Positions 33,941-42,265 of a stretch of 64,000 nt of DNA are shown here, piece by piece. Positions within the stretch are counted from its first letter, which is position 1. Every line of letters starts with the position of its first letter. A model generated the notes under the pieces. It saw only the letters and a program-made list of their open reading frames with translations. It searched no databases and was not told where the DNA came from. This stretch comes from Persicitalea sp964500445 (GTDB lineage Bacteria; Bacteroidota; Bacteroidia; Cytophagales; Spirosomataceae), in contig CAZCOG010000020.1 in the NCBI GenBank assembly GCA_964500445.1, positions 34,539-98,538 on the forward strand, written 5' to 3'. A program made the translations under genes and the position numbers.

Positions 33941-36900
33941 TTAGAAGCTGCCGTTCATTTGCATGATAGTTGCCGTATTACGCAGTCCACCCTGGTTGAA
34001 GTTGATCGTGTGATCTTCTCCGGTCTGGCTCAACGTAGCCGTGTTCGTGAAACCAGATTGCACGGCTAATGGCGTAGTACCGTTCAGTTGAACGATGTTG
34101 CCATCACCGTCCTGCGTCAACGAGAAGATGTTCTCCTTACCAGTTTGGCTTAGGCGTACCTCGTTATCACTACCGCCCGTCTGGGTGATTGTGGCCGTAC
34201 CGCCTTTCGTACCCGCAGCGTCAGGATTCTGAACCAATACGATAACATTGTTCGAACCTTCTTCCTGAGACAGAGTAGCTGTGTTACGGTCGTCCTGCTG
34301 TACCAGCGTGGTCACGTTGTTACCATCACCAGCTTGGTCGATCGTTGCCATATTCTGCGTACCAGACTGGTTGAAGTTGATGGTATGACCACCACCTACG
34401 CCATCCGTATTACCGCTTTGCGTCAGCATGGCCATGTTACCGTTGCCACTTTGCAGCGCAAAAGGATTAGCGCCATTTTGCTGCACTGTATGCTGATTAC
34501 CAGTTTGTGCCAACGAGAACGTGTTATTGAAACCGGTCTGCTCCAAACGAGCGGCGTTATCGCTGCCTGCCTGGCTGATCGTTACACGGTTGGCCTGAGT
34601 ATCAAAGTTGTCAGGAATCTGACGAACATTGATCACGTTGTCATCACCCTGCGACTGACTCAGAGTGGCCATGTTGTTGTCCTTACGCTGGGTCAGGTTG
34701 ATGGTGCTGCGCGCTACGTTATTCGTCTGCGAAGCGGTACCCATATTCTGCTGGCCTGACTGAGTGATATCGATAATATTGTTATCAGTGCCCGTTGCCT
34801 GTGTAGCAGAAGCCGTGTTACCAATCGAGCGCACCGCCCCGACGTTCAACTGTGCAATTCCGGCAGTGTTATTTGCACCCGCCTGCGTAATCGTTGAAGT
34901 ACCCTGATCACCTGCTTGGTTAGAAACGGCAATGTTATCAAGGCCCATCTGAGATACTGTAGCGGTGTTATCGAAAGCATCGTTAGTGACTGGATCATAA
35001 CCAGTAGAGCCAAGAGTTTGTCCACCAAAAGCAAGTGGGCCAGTAGCATCTCCCTGAATCAAAGTAACATTACCACGCATACCCGATTGGGTGACCGTCG
35101 CATCGTTATCTTCACCAACCTGGCGCACGATACCTCCTGTAGCACCTCCCGTAGCGTTATTATTGCTACCAGACTGTGTGTAGGTCAACGTGTTGCCAAA
35201 CTTGATTTGACCGGCGTCGATAGTGTTGTTGCTACCTGACTGGTTGAGCGTAGCAGTGTTACCCATTTCGGTTTCTTCACCGTATTGGCTAACCGTTATC
35301 ACCCCTTGTGAGCCCGATTGCGTCGTGGTCAACTCGTCCATTTCACCAGCCTGTACAGCGCGGGTGTTGTTGTCCGAGCCAGCAGTTTGGCTGATCGTAG
35401 CCGTCTCGTTATCACCCGATTGAAACAAGTTCACTACTTGGTTTTCACCAGCAGTCTGACTTACCGTGGCCACGTTGTCTTCCGACTGCACGGTGTTGAC
35501 ATCGTTCAAACCACCGAGCACAGCAATAACAGCACCGGCATCACGAGCTGCGCGGGCAGCGGCAAGGTCCGTAGCAGACGTTCCACCAGCGTTGGTAATT
35601 CTACCCTGAGTTATGTTGACCGAGTTATTACGCATCGGGGTTGTCTGGGTCGTCGTCGCTGTGTTATCGCTACCGTACTGAAGCGTAGTAGCGAAGTTTT
35701 CCTGGCCAGCCTGCGTCAGATCAGCCGTGTTGCGGAAACCGCCTTGAGCAATGAGAGCCTGGTTGATCGTACCCGACTGATCAAGCGTAGCGGTGTGGGC
35801 CGAAGCACCATTGGCTGGGTTTGCAGGATCCAATAGGTTACTTTGGATAATCGATGCATCGTTTTCCTGACCTGCCTGGTCGAGAGTCAACGTGTTATCA
35901 TCACCTGCCTGAAGAGTCAGCACGTTGTTAGCGCGTCCTCCGGCAGCCTGATCGATGGTAGCCGAGTTGTCGTTACCCCCACCAAACTGCGTAGCAGCAA
36001 CAAGACTACCATTAGCAGCCTGCGTTACGGTCACATCACCACCTTTACCAGCTTGCAGCACAACTACATTGCTGTTGGTACCAGAACCGGCGTCAGTAGT
36101 ACCTGATTGGGTCACGGTAGCCGTATTGTCGTCATCGTTTTGCGTTACGGCGGCCACGTTGAGCGTACCTGCGGTTTGCGTCACCGTAGCCACGTTATTA
36201 TTTACAGTGGGGCTGCCAGTCAATGGAATCTGACCGATCAGAATAGTACCGCCGAACGTACCCGCAGCCTGCGTAGCCGTAGCCGAGTTACCGTTACCGG
36301 TCTGAGCAATGCCAACAGTACTTGCAGTACCGCTAAGTACATTGTATGAACCGCTCTGACTCACCTCAGCATCGTTAGCCTCACCGATCTGAATTACGCC
36401 AGCTTGGTTGTTAATACCAGCCAATTGATTGATCGTGGCCTCGTTATCAATATCAACCTGCGTAATCAACGCTTGGCTGCCAAGAGTTCCGTTAGCCTGC
36501 GTGATCGAAGCTGTACCGTTGGTACTTCCTGACTGATCGATAGTAGCTTCGCTGTCGATTCCCAATACGTCTGCATCGTCGCCGCTCTGTGTAATGGTAG
36601 CGGTGTTGTCTTTCAACTGCAAGATCGTCGCTTCGTTACCATCGCCGCGGGTCTGATTGACCGTAGCCGTGTTGCCGCCTTCGTTACCGATACTCTGATC
36701 AATCGTGATAAGCCCATCAGAAGTTGAAGAACTCTGGGTTGCGTTAGCAACGTTAGGAGTACCGCTGGCGGATTCGCTGTCCTGATCGATATCGATTTCG
36801 TTATCATCACCGTTCTGAGTCACGGTAGCCATATTACCGGGACCTTCCTGAGTAACATCAGTAAGGTTGTCCTGGCCTCCCTGCGTGACATCAGCCATAT

Positions 36901-38908
36901 TACCGGCCAAACCGGAGTTGGAATCCTGATCTATATTGATCTCGTTGTCCTCACCCGACTGAGCCACCATAGCTTCGTTTCCAGCTCCTGGCACGCCGTC
37001 CTGAACGATATCAACCGAAAGTGCTTCGCCATCTGATTGCGTTACAGTAGCTTCATCGTCGTCAGCCTGTTCGATGGTAACATCACTTCCCGTTACATCG
37101 TTGGCCTGAGTAACGGTAGCCGTGTTATCCTTATAGATTTGCGTGATGTCGATCGTATTCACCGTTCCACCAGGGGAATCGGGGTTACCACCCTGCTCTA
37201 CCGTAGCCGTGTTGCCATTATCCTGCTGATCGATAGTAGTTTCATTCAGGCGACCGGAAGTTTGCGTAACGCTGGCGGTGTTGCCTTCTTTCGCCTGAGT
37301 AATATCGATCGTTCCACCAAAAGTACCAGCTAGCTGAGTAGCTGTAACTGTACCACCGGTGCTAGAAGATTGATCAATATCAATTGTAGAAGGAGTACTT
37401 GTATCTTCATCTTCGGTACCACTCTGCGTTACTGTAGCGGTGTTCTCGTTCAGCTGATCGACAATAGCAATGTTGTTATCACCACGGGTTTGCATCACCA
37501 TAGCTACGTTACCGTCGCCTTCGTTGGTTCCGTCCCCCTGGTCGATATCGATGCTGCTGTCGGTGCTGCCTTGGCCTTGCATAGCCGTGGCTTTGTTACC
37601 AACTGCGTTGAAATCCTCGCTGTCCTGCTCGATATCAATCGTGTTGTCCGAACCATCCTGCGAAATAGCAGCTTGGTTCTTACTACCTTCCTGATCAATA
37701 TCTACCTCGTTATTTTGTCCCTCTTGCAAAGCATAGCCCGTGGTGAAACCGCTAGCATCGACAGTTTGGCCGATGCTGTTGTTATTCCCAGTTTGCGTTG
37801 CGTCGAATTCATTGCCTGTACCATCCTGCTGTACCCATGCTTCACTACCAAATCCAATTTGAGAACCAGTTTGAGTTATGGTGACATCATTATTGGAGCC
37901 ATCTTCAAGCTGTTGTACAAATACCCGGCTGGATTTTCCGGTCTGAGTTACCGTAACCTCACTTTCGGTTCCTACACCTTCTTTCGTACCAGACTGCTCG
38001 ATAGTAGCTTGGTTTCTCTCCGAAGTAGCAGCATTTTGATTTACAGTTGCGACGTTGCCATCACCTCTATATTGGTAGACGATGGCCGTATTCCGCGTAT
38101 TGTCAGTTGCACTGTTCCCCTGATCGATAGTTACGGTACCATTAGAGGATAGGTCTCCCTGTTCGACAATCGCAGTTTGGAAACTTTGCTGATCAATATC
38201 GATGGTGTTGAGGTTACCACTCTGCACTACCTTTGCCCCACCAAAATTGGACATATCGATGTTCAGCTGGTTAGCACCTTCTGTCCCCCCTTTTTGTTCG
38301 GCGTCAACAAAGGCTGAACTACCCGTCTGATTGATAACGGCAGTTGCATTGTCTCCATTCTGATTGAGCGTAGCCATGTTCCGGGTAGACTGGCCAATCG
38401 AAGGGAAATTGGTTGAAGGGACATCGAATGCAGTTCCAGCAATCGCAGGCCCCTGATTTACGGTAGCGCTGTTATTGGTACCGAACCGTTGATTGACAAT
38501 CAGGGAGTTTCTGGTTCCCAATTGATTGGTTGTGATCGTCGAGTTGTTGGCACCTACTAACTGCCTGAAAATAGCCGTATTGGTATGGCCTACCTGATCT
38601 GCATCGATTGAATTACCTGCACCTGTTTGGTTGATCCAGATGTAGTTGTCCATTGACTGCGAGAAGGCACCGATGTTACGCTGACGAGTAGTGGTTGTTA
38701 ACTCTCCACCTAGGTAGTTACCATCCGGTCCTTGGGTCACAAACACAGTTTGCCACCCGTTCAATTGCGTTATGGTAACACTGCTGTTTGGGTTTGTGCT
38801 GGCGGTTGAATTTACGTCAGCCGTATTGTTATCTCCGGTCTGGACACCCTGAGCATACAATGCTGAGCAGCCAAACGCGAGACCTACAATTAAAAGTATT
38901 TTTTTCAT
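33941..38908 (-). CDS. giant curlin-repeat amyloid protein
   Basis: 1655 residues, more than ten times E. coli CsgA (151 residues). Signal MKKILLIVGLAFGCSALYAQ. The whole mature part is curlin-type repeats of about 20-25 residues with the pattern (A/T)xxxQxGxxNxAxxxQ, for example NTATVTQSGTTDAG and NEARV-like strands such as RNTAIVYQYRGDGNVATVNQN. Division by repeat length suggests roughly 70 repeats. The middle third contains acidic variants (NEIDIDQDSE and similar). No separate sorting domain is seen; the last repeat ends NTATIMQMNGSF. It should form beta-solenoid amyloid exported by the CsgG pore downstream. Confidence 0.92.
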   Translation of the reverse strand: MKKILLIVGLAFGCSALYAQGVQTGDNNTADVNSTASTNPNSSVTITQLNGWQTVFVTQGPDGNYLGGELTTTTRQRNIGAFSQSMDNYIWINQTGAGNSIDADQVGHTNTAIFRQLVGANNSTITTNQLGTRNSLIVNQRFGTNNSATVNQGPAIAGTAFDVPSTNFPSIGQSTRNMATLNQNGDNATAVINQTGSSAFVDAEQKGGTEGANQLNIDMSNFGGAKVVQSGNLNTIDIDQQSFQTAIVEQGDLSSNGTVTIDQGNSATDNTRNTAIVYQYRGDGNVATVNQNAATSERNQATIEQSGTKEGVGTESEVTVTQTGKSSRVFVQQLEDGSNNDVTITQTGSQIGFGSEAWVQQDGTGNEFDATQTGNNNSIGQTVDASGFTTGYALQEGQNNEVDIDQEGSKNQAAISQDGSDNTIDIEQDSEDFNAVGNKATAMQGQGSTDSSIDIDQGDGTNEGDGNVAMVMQTRGDNNIAIVDQLNENTATVTQSGTEDEDTSTPSTIDIDQSSSTGGTVTATQLAGTFGGTIDITQAKEGNTASVTQTSGRLNETTIDQQDNGNTATVEQGGNPDSPGGTVNTIDITQIYKDNTATVTQANDVTGSDVTIEQADDDEATVTQSDGEALSVDIVQDGVPGAGNEAMVAQSGEDNEINIDQDSNSGLAGNMADVTQGGQDNLTDVTQEGPGNMATVTQNGDDNEIDIDQDSESASGTPNVANATQSSSTSDGLITIDQSIGNEGGNTATVNQTRGDGNEATILQLKDNTATITQSGDDADVLGIDSEATIDQSGSTNGTASITQANGTLGSQALITQVDIDNEATINQLAGINNQAGVIQIGEANDAEVSQSGSYNVLSGTASTVGIAQTGNGNSATATQAAGTFGGTILIGQIPLTGSPTVNNNVATVTQTAGTLNVAAVTQNDDDNTATVTQSGTTDAGSGTNSNVVVLQAGKGGDVTVTQAANGSLVAATQFGGGNDNSATIDQAAGGRANNVLTLQAGDDNTLTLDQAGQENDASIIQSNLLDPANPANGASAHTATLDQSGTINQALIAQGGFRNTADLTQAGQENFATTLQYGSDNTATTTQTTPMRNNSVNITQGRITNAGGTSATDLAAARAARDAGAVIAVLGGLNDVNTVQSEDNVATVSQTAGENQVVNLFQSGDNETATISQTAGSDNNTRAVQAGEMDELTTTQSGSQGVITVSQYGEETEMGNTATLNQSGSNNTIDAGQIKFGNTLTYTQSGSNNNATGGATGGIVRQVGEDNDATVTQSGMRGNVTLIQGDATGPLAFGGQTLGSTGYDPVTNDAFDNTATVSQMGLDNIAVSNQAGDQGTSTITQAGANNTAGIAQLNVGAVRSIGNTASATQATGTDNNIIDITQSGQQNMGTASQTNNVARSTINLTQRKDNNMATLSQSQGDDNVINVRQIPDNFDTQANRVTISQAGSDNAARLEQTGFNNTFSLAQTGNQHTVQQNGANPFALQSGNGNMAMLTQSGNTDGVGGGHTINFNQSGTQNMATIDQAGDGNNVTTLVQQDDRNTATLSQEEGSNNVIVLVQNPDAAGTKGGTATITQTGGSDNEVRLSQTGKENIFSLTQDGDGNIVQLNGTTPLAVQSGFTNTATLSQTGEDHTINFNQGGLRNTATIMQMNGSF

Positions 38909-38966
38909 AATATTTCTGGTAGGAATGAAATTTTAAAAGAGATTCACCAAAATCAAAAGATCAGGC

Positions 38967-40355
38967 TTAATAATTGAACGTGTTGTTGTTGCCCGTCTGA
39001 GTAATCCGACGAATCGCACCAGACTGGTTGATACCTGTCGTCACGTTATTTGATCCGTTTTGAATCAACTCAAAATCAGGTGCCTGGCTATAGTTCTGAT
39101 CAGTCTGAACCAGCGTCGTACTGTTATTAAAACCATTCTGTACCAAAACAAGACGAGCACCAGAGAAATTAGAGTTTTGAGTGATATTCGCCGTGTGACC
39201 ACCGTCACCGCGCTGGAATACCGCAACAGTACCCTGATTCTTGTTCTGCGTAATGGTAGCACTGCTACCATTTACGCCTGACTGCTCGATGTAAGCGTTG
39301 TTAAAGGTACCAGGCTGATTAATAGTAGCTGTATTCATTCCAACCGTCGTCGCATCCAACTGCCTAATTACAGCGTTGTTACTACGGCCTGTTTGGTTGA
39401 TGGTAGCCGCGTCGAAATCGCCCGACTGTTCGATGGCAGCGCTATTGTTTCTGGCAATTCCAGACTGATTAATAGTGGCCGTGTTATATTGAGAACCTGC
39501 AGCTACACTGATGATCGCCGTGTTCCCGTTTGCAGTTCCCGATTGGTTGACCGTAGCCGAGTTATCATCGCTACCAGCCCCCCTAAACTGAATAGCAACC
39601 TGGTTGTCTTTAGTACCTGCTGCCTGCGTAACCGAAACAGTATTATCATCACCAATAATGTTGATACCTGTGTTTGCGGCAACCGCTACATTGCCTACGG
39701 AGATAATACTCCCTGCACCTGGAGTCCCAGCCGCGAAAGTAGTAGTAGCCGTAGTACCTGGCGCACCAAAATCACCGATGCGGTTGTCTAAACCATCCTG
39801 ATCGACTGTCACTTCGTTTCTGTCGCCATCGACATTAGCGTAAACCTGTCCCCGCTGCCCTACTTGCGTAATAGAGACAGTATTGTCATCATTCAGCGCT
39901 GTGGTAGTTAATTGGATAGAAGCCCGGTTTTTATCATTGCTCTGGCTAAGCGTAAGATTGTTACGATCACCCAGTACATCAATATCGGCCTCCATAGATT
40001 TACCTGCCTGTGTTACCGTTACAATATTATCATCACTGCCGTTACCAGCAATACTCACATTGGCAACATGGCTAGCCGTAGCACCGTTTGTTTGTTCAAT
40101 GATGACATCGTTTCTCTTGCCCTTCTCAACAATTACAGCACTGCTCCCGGTACCTGTCTGAATGATCTCGGCACTGTTGCCGATGGTGGTGGCACCAGTT
40201 TGGTCGATGTTCGCATTCAGATTTTGTCCCGTTTGCTCAATGTTCAGAGTGTTGCTTTCACCTGACGATTGGTTAATCGTGGTCGTGTTGGATTGAGCAT
40301 AGCCCGCAGACGCTAGAGCTAACATCATTCCAACTGATAAAATAATTTTTTTCAT
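38967..40355 (-). CDS. curlin-repeat amyloid protein
   Basis: 462 residues from the ATG at 40355; an in-frame extension to 40433 is inside the upstream hairpin and not credible. Signal MKKIILSVGMMLALASAGYAQ. About 18-20 curlin-type repeats follow, for example NTLNIEQTGQNLNANIDQTG, NSAATIEQSGDFDAATINQ-like strands and a C-terminal ITQTGNNNTFNY. It lies 58 nt before the giant curlin gene with no terminator between, so the two are probably co-transcribed. Confidence 0.9.
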   Translation of the reverse strand: MKKIILSVGMMLALASAGYAQSNTTTINQSSGESNTLNIEQTGQNLNANIDQTGATTIGNSAEIIQTGTGSSAVIVEKGKRNDVIIEQTNGATASHVANVSIAGNGSDDNIVTVTQAGKSMEADIDVLGDRNNLTLSQSNDKNRASIQLTTTALNDDNTVSITQVGQRGQVYANVDGDRNEVTVDQDGLDNRIGDFGAPGTTATTTFAAGTPGAGSIISVGNVAVAANTGINIIGDDNTVSVTQAAGTKDNQVAIQFRGAGSDDNSATVNQSGTANGNTAIISVAAGSQYNTATINQSGIARNNSAAIEQSGDFDAATINQTGRSNNAVIRQLDATTVGMNTATINQPGTFNNAYIEQSGVNGSSATITQNKNQGTVAVFQRGDGGHTANITQNSNFSGARLVLVQNGFNNSTTLVQTDQNYSQAPDFELIQNGSNNVTTGINQSGAIRRITQTGNNNTFNY

Positions 40356-40378
40356 ACTAGAAGTTGGTTTTTTGATAA

Positions 40379-40439
40379 AAAAATTTAGCATTTGGCCTGA
40401 AGATACCAATACGAGAGCTTCTTTTTCGACCAAATGCTA
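40379..40439 (-). terminator. hairpin with T-run between lasso-like peptide and curlin genes (terminator or attenuator)
   Basis: TAGCATTTGG (40386-40395) and CCAAATGCTA (40430-40439) are a perfect 10-bp inverted repeat with a 34-nt loop that has some internal pairing (GAAG/CTTC). On the minus strand the stem is followed by AAATTTTTTT. It ends 24 nt before the curlin start. The long loop makes full termination uncertain; partial read-through into the curlin genes is plausible. Confidence 0.55.
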
Positions 40440-40464
40440 GTTAGTTAAAAGACTTGTCTTCCAA

Positions 40465-40617
40465 TTAACCACCAATTGGCCGTGGCCCGTTGGAAGTGCC
40501 ACCAGGTACATCCGCAGAGTTTGATCCTCCGGCTAGTGTCAAGTTCTGTACTTTTCCTTTGATGCTTAGCATCGGCTTCGCGTACTTCTTTTTTGTGTTA
40601 ATCATACTCGTTTTCAT
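40465..40617 (-). CDS. lasso-type RiPP precursor peptide (leader motif YxxPxLx3Gx5T)
   Basis: A 50-residue ORF from ATG 40617 to TAA 40465. The N-terminal part is basic (MKTSMINTKKK). Tyr12, Pro15, Leu17, Gly21 and Thr27 exactly fit the YxxPxLx3Gx5T leader signature recognised by the RRE protein in lasso-peptide pathways. With Thr at -2 the core would be Ala29 to Gly50: it starts AGGSNSAD and places Asp36 at core position 8, suited to an 8-residue macrolactam ring, then VPGGTSNGPRPIGG as loop and tail. It is the first gene downstream of a curli-type LuxR regulator and upstream of the curlin genes. Lasso B1/B2 genes are absent from the window; the only cyclase-like enzyme is at 26691-28652. 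Confidence 0.7.
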   Translation of the reverse strand: MKTSMINTKKKYAKPMLSIKGKVQNLTLAGGSNSADVPGGTSNGPRPIGG

Positions 40618-40684
40618 TTGTTTGGTAAGAAAATAGATAAATTGTTTGTTGTTAGAAAAGTTGATTCATAAACAGTTGAATGCG

Positions 40685-40715
40685 CAAATATTACCCATTT
40701 ATTGACATTTGCCAA
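40685..40715 (-). promoter_or_regulatory. candidate promoter of peptide/curlin transcript
   Basis: The minus strand has TTGG (40715-40712) and, 19 nt later, AATATTTG (40692-40685), close to TTTG-N19-TAnnTTTG, about 70 nt before the peptide ATG. One mismatch in each element. Confidence 0.35.
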
Positions 40716-40764
40716 TAGGAAAGGCGACTATTTATTTATTAAGGCGTACTTACTTATCGAACGG

Positions 40765-41427
40765 TCATACTTCAAGGACGGCATTCTCATAATGCTGAAT
40801 GGCAAACTTAAACAATTCGGCCGTGCCCGAAAGCCCGAGTTTTTCAATCAATTTTGACTTGTGATTTTTTACAGTATGCCTGCTACTGTGCACACGCTCA
40901 GCGATTTGCTTGTTTTGCATCCCCGCCGAAACATACCGAAGAATTTCTTCTTCCTTACTTGTAATACTATCGGGCAAAGGCTGTAGCTTGGAATGTGCAC
41001 GACGAAAAGCGGGTGCTATATACCGCTGCCCCCGGCCAACTTTATTGATGCAGGCAATAAGATCTGAACGCCTGGCATCGACCATTAAAATGCCATCTAT
41101 GTTTATTTCGTCCAACGTCTGTTCACTTCCTGAAATGTAGTCGCAAATTAAAATTCGCCTGATATGGGGCATTTCGTGGCGCAAAAAAGCAATATGGGAA
41201 GAAATGCTTGCCAACTGATTCAGACTCTCAATGTGCATAAATAAAAAAACCGGATTTTTGTGCATGGCAGCCTGCACACCCTCCATCAGATCGAATACTT
41301 GAAGTTCACAGTCGTCAATCGACTCACGGAAAAAGCGATAAAAATCCCGTTTCAAGACATTGGACAGCCCGCATAGATAGACTAGCCTTGGGGAAGACCG
41401 ATTACTAGGTTGTGAGGGGTCGTTCAT
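40765..41427 (-). CDS. LuxR-family regulator, CsgD-like
   Basis: 220 residues. The C-terminal ~65 residues are a LuxR/FixJ-type HTH: LPDSITSKEEEILRYVSAGMQNKQIAERVHSSRHTVKNHKSKLIEKLGLSG. The N-terminal ~130 residues look like a response-regulator receiver (RLVYLCGLSNVLKRDFYRFF ... ILMVDARRSDLIACINKVGRGQRYI) but no clear phospho-acceptor Asp with flanking acidic pocket was found. E. coli CsgD also has an unconventional receiver. It lies immediately upstream of the peptide and curlin genes on the same strand, so it is the natural activator of the locus (inference). Confidence 0.82.
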   Translation of the reverse strand: MNDPSQPSNRSSPRLVYLCGLSNVLKRDFYRFFRESIDDCELQVFDLMEGVQAAMHKNPVFLFMHIESLNQLASISSHIAFLRHEMPHIRRILICDYISGSEQTLDEINIDGILMVDARRSDLIACINKVGRGQRYIAPAFRRAHSKLQPLPDSITSKEEEILRYVSAGMQNKQIAERVHSSRHTVKNHKSKLIEKLGLSGTAELFKFAIQHYENAVLEV

Positions 41428-41965
41428 TACTTTTACCGATAGTGTATAGTGTGTATGTGATGAAGCGGAATTAGGATGACCTTTATCCTGTTCCTTTGCA
41501 ACTGAATATTTTACGACCGAAAAGCAATTTTACTAAAAAACTTGTATTAGTGTGCCAATACTATATAAAATTATGTTTAAATCCTAATCGATATGGTTTA
41601 AACATGATAGTTTTGTAATTTAGTTATATCTATCTAAAGTGTGCGCTATTGGAAAGTTGAATTACGAAGCAGAAAGGTATAAATCAGCCAAATCTACGTG
41701 CAGTTTCTTAATTCGGATTATGTGCATTTGCTGACTTTCCTTTTTGTGCTTTCTATCTTTTTGGCCCCCCTGTACCAATGAAGTAATGTATTGGACAGCA
41801 AAGGCAAAAATATTGTTCCCAATAATATCCCTTCAATCAGGCTTCGGGAGCATGCGTCAAAAAAGTTATACAAATGTTTTCTAAGAGCTATCAGGGAACT
41901 CCGCTAAACGTTATATTTTGAGTGGCTTACAGTTTTCACAAATTTTTGAAAAGAAGAAAACAAAA
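41428..41965. other. AT-rich regulatory intergenic region upstream of csgD-like gene
   Basis: About 540 bases without a gene. It contains the 9-bp inverted repeat ATGTTTAAA (41573-41581) / TTTAAACAT (41597-41605) with a 15-nt spacer. On the minus strand TAGATTTG (41696-41689) fits TAnnTTTG, about 260 nt before the LuxR start. On the plus strand TATATTTTG at 41909-41917 could serve the small ORF that follows. Confidence 0.4.
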
Positions 41966-42139
41966 ATGGAAATGAAAAAAATCAAAAACGAAGATGACTA
42001 CGCGAAGGCTTCCCAACGAGCTGATGATTTGTACGGGGCCGAGGAAAATTCTCCACAAAAAAAAGAACTTGTGGAATTACTGGCGGCAATAAAGGAATAC
42101 GAGTACGAGTTTGTCAGGATGCTGAGGGAAAATTGTTAG
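41966..42139 (+). CDS. small protein resembling the N-terminal part of HigA-type antitoxins
   Basis: 57 residues from the ATG at 41966 (the frame is open from 41918). The sequence MKKIKNEDDYAKASQRAD, then LYGAEENSPQKKELVEL and LLAAIKEYEYE, matches the helical N-terminal region typical of HigA/MqsA-linked HTH antitoxins, which normally continue into an XRE helix-turn-helix. Here a TAG follows after only MLRENC, so the DNA-binding domain is missing, and no HigB-type toxin gene adjoins it. It may be a remnant or a stand-alone small protein. Confidence 0.5.
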   Translation: MEMKKIKNEDDYAKASQRADDLYGAEENSPQKKELVELLAAIKEYEYEFVRMLRENC

Positions 42140-42265
42140 GTTTGTCCCTGATCTAACTATAAACGAGACAGTAGTTCTGCTTTTTGCTTTCATTAGGCAA
42201 GTACTTCGTGGTAACTTTGAAGTTTATAGGTTTCGTATAACAGAAATTTTAGCTACAAAAAGACA

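Noticed and set aside
34334..38152. Several plus-strand open frames of 60-260 codons opposite the giant curlin gene
   Set aside because: They are antisense shadows of a repetitive, codon-biased gene: no domains, no signal peptides, composition rich in Ser/Arg/Thr from the repeat complement.
33941..40355. Regularly spaced repeats that could look like a CRISPR or minisatellite
   Set aside because: The period matches curlin repeats in a continuous coding frame with variable DNA; no constant repeat with unique spacers.
26691..41427. A complete lasso-peptide biosynthetic cluster
   Set aside because: Only precursor-like and cyclase-like parts are present. No RRE (B1), no transglutaminase-like protease (B2) and no dedicated exporter were found in the window, so completeness cannot be claimed.
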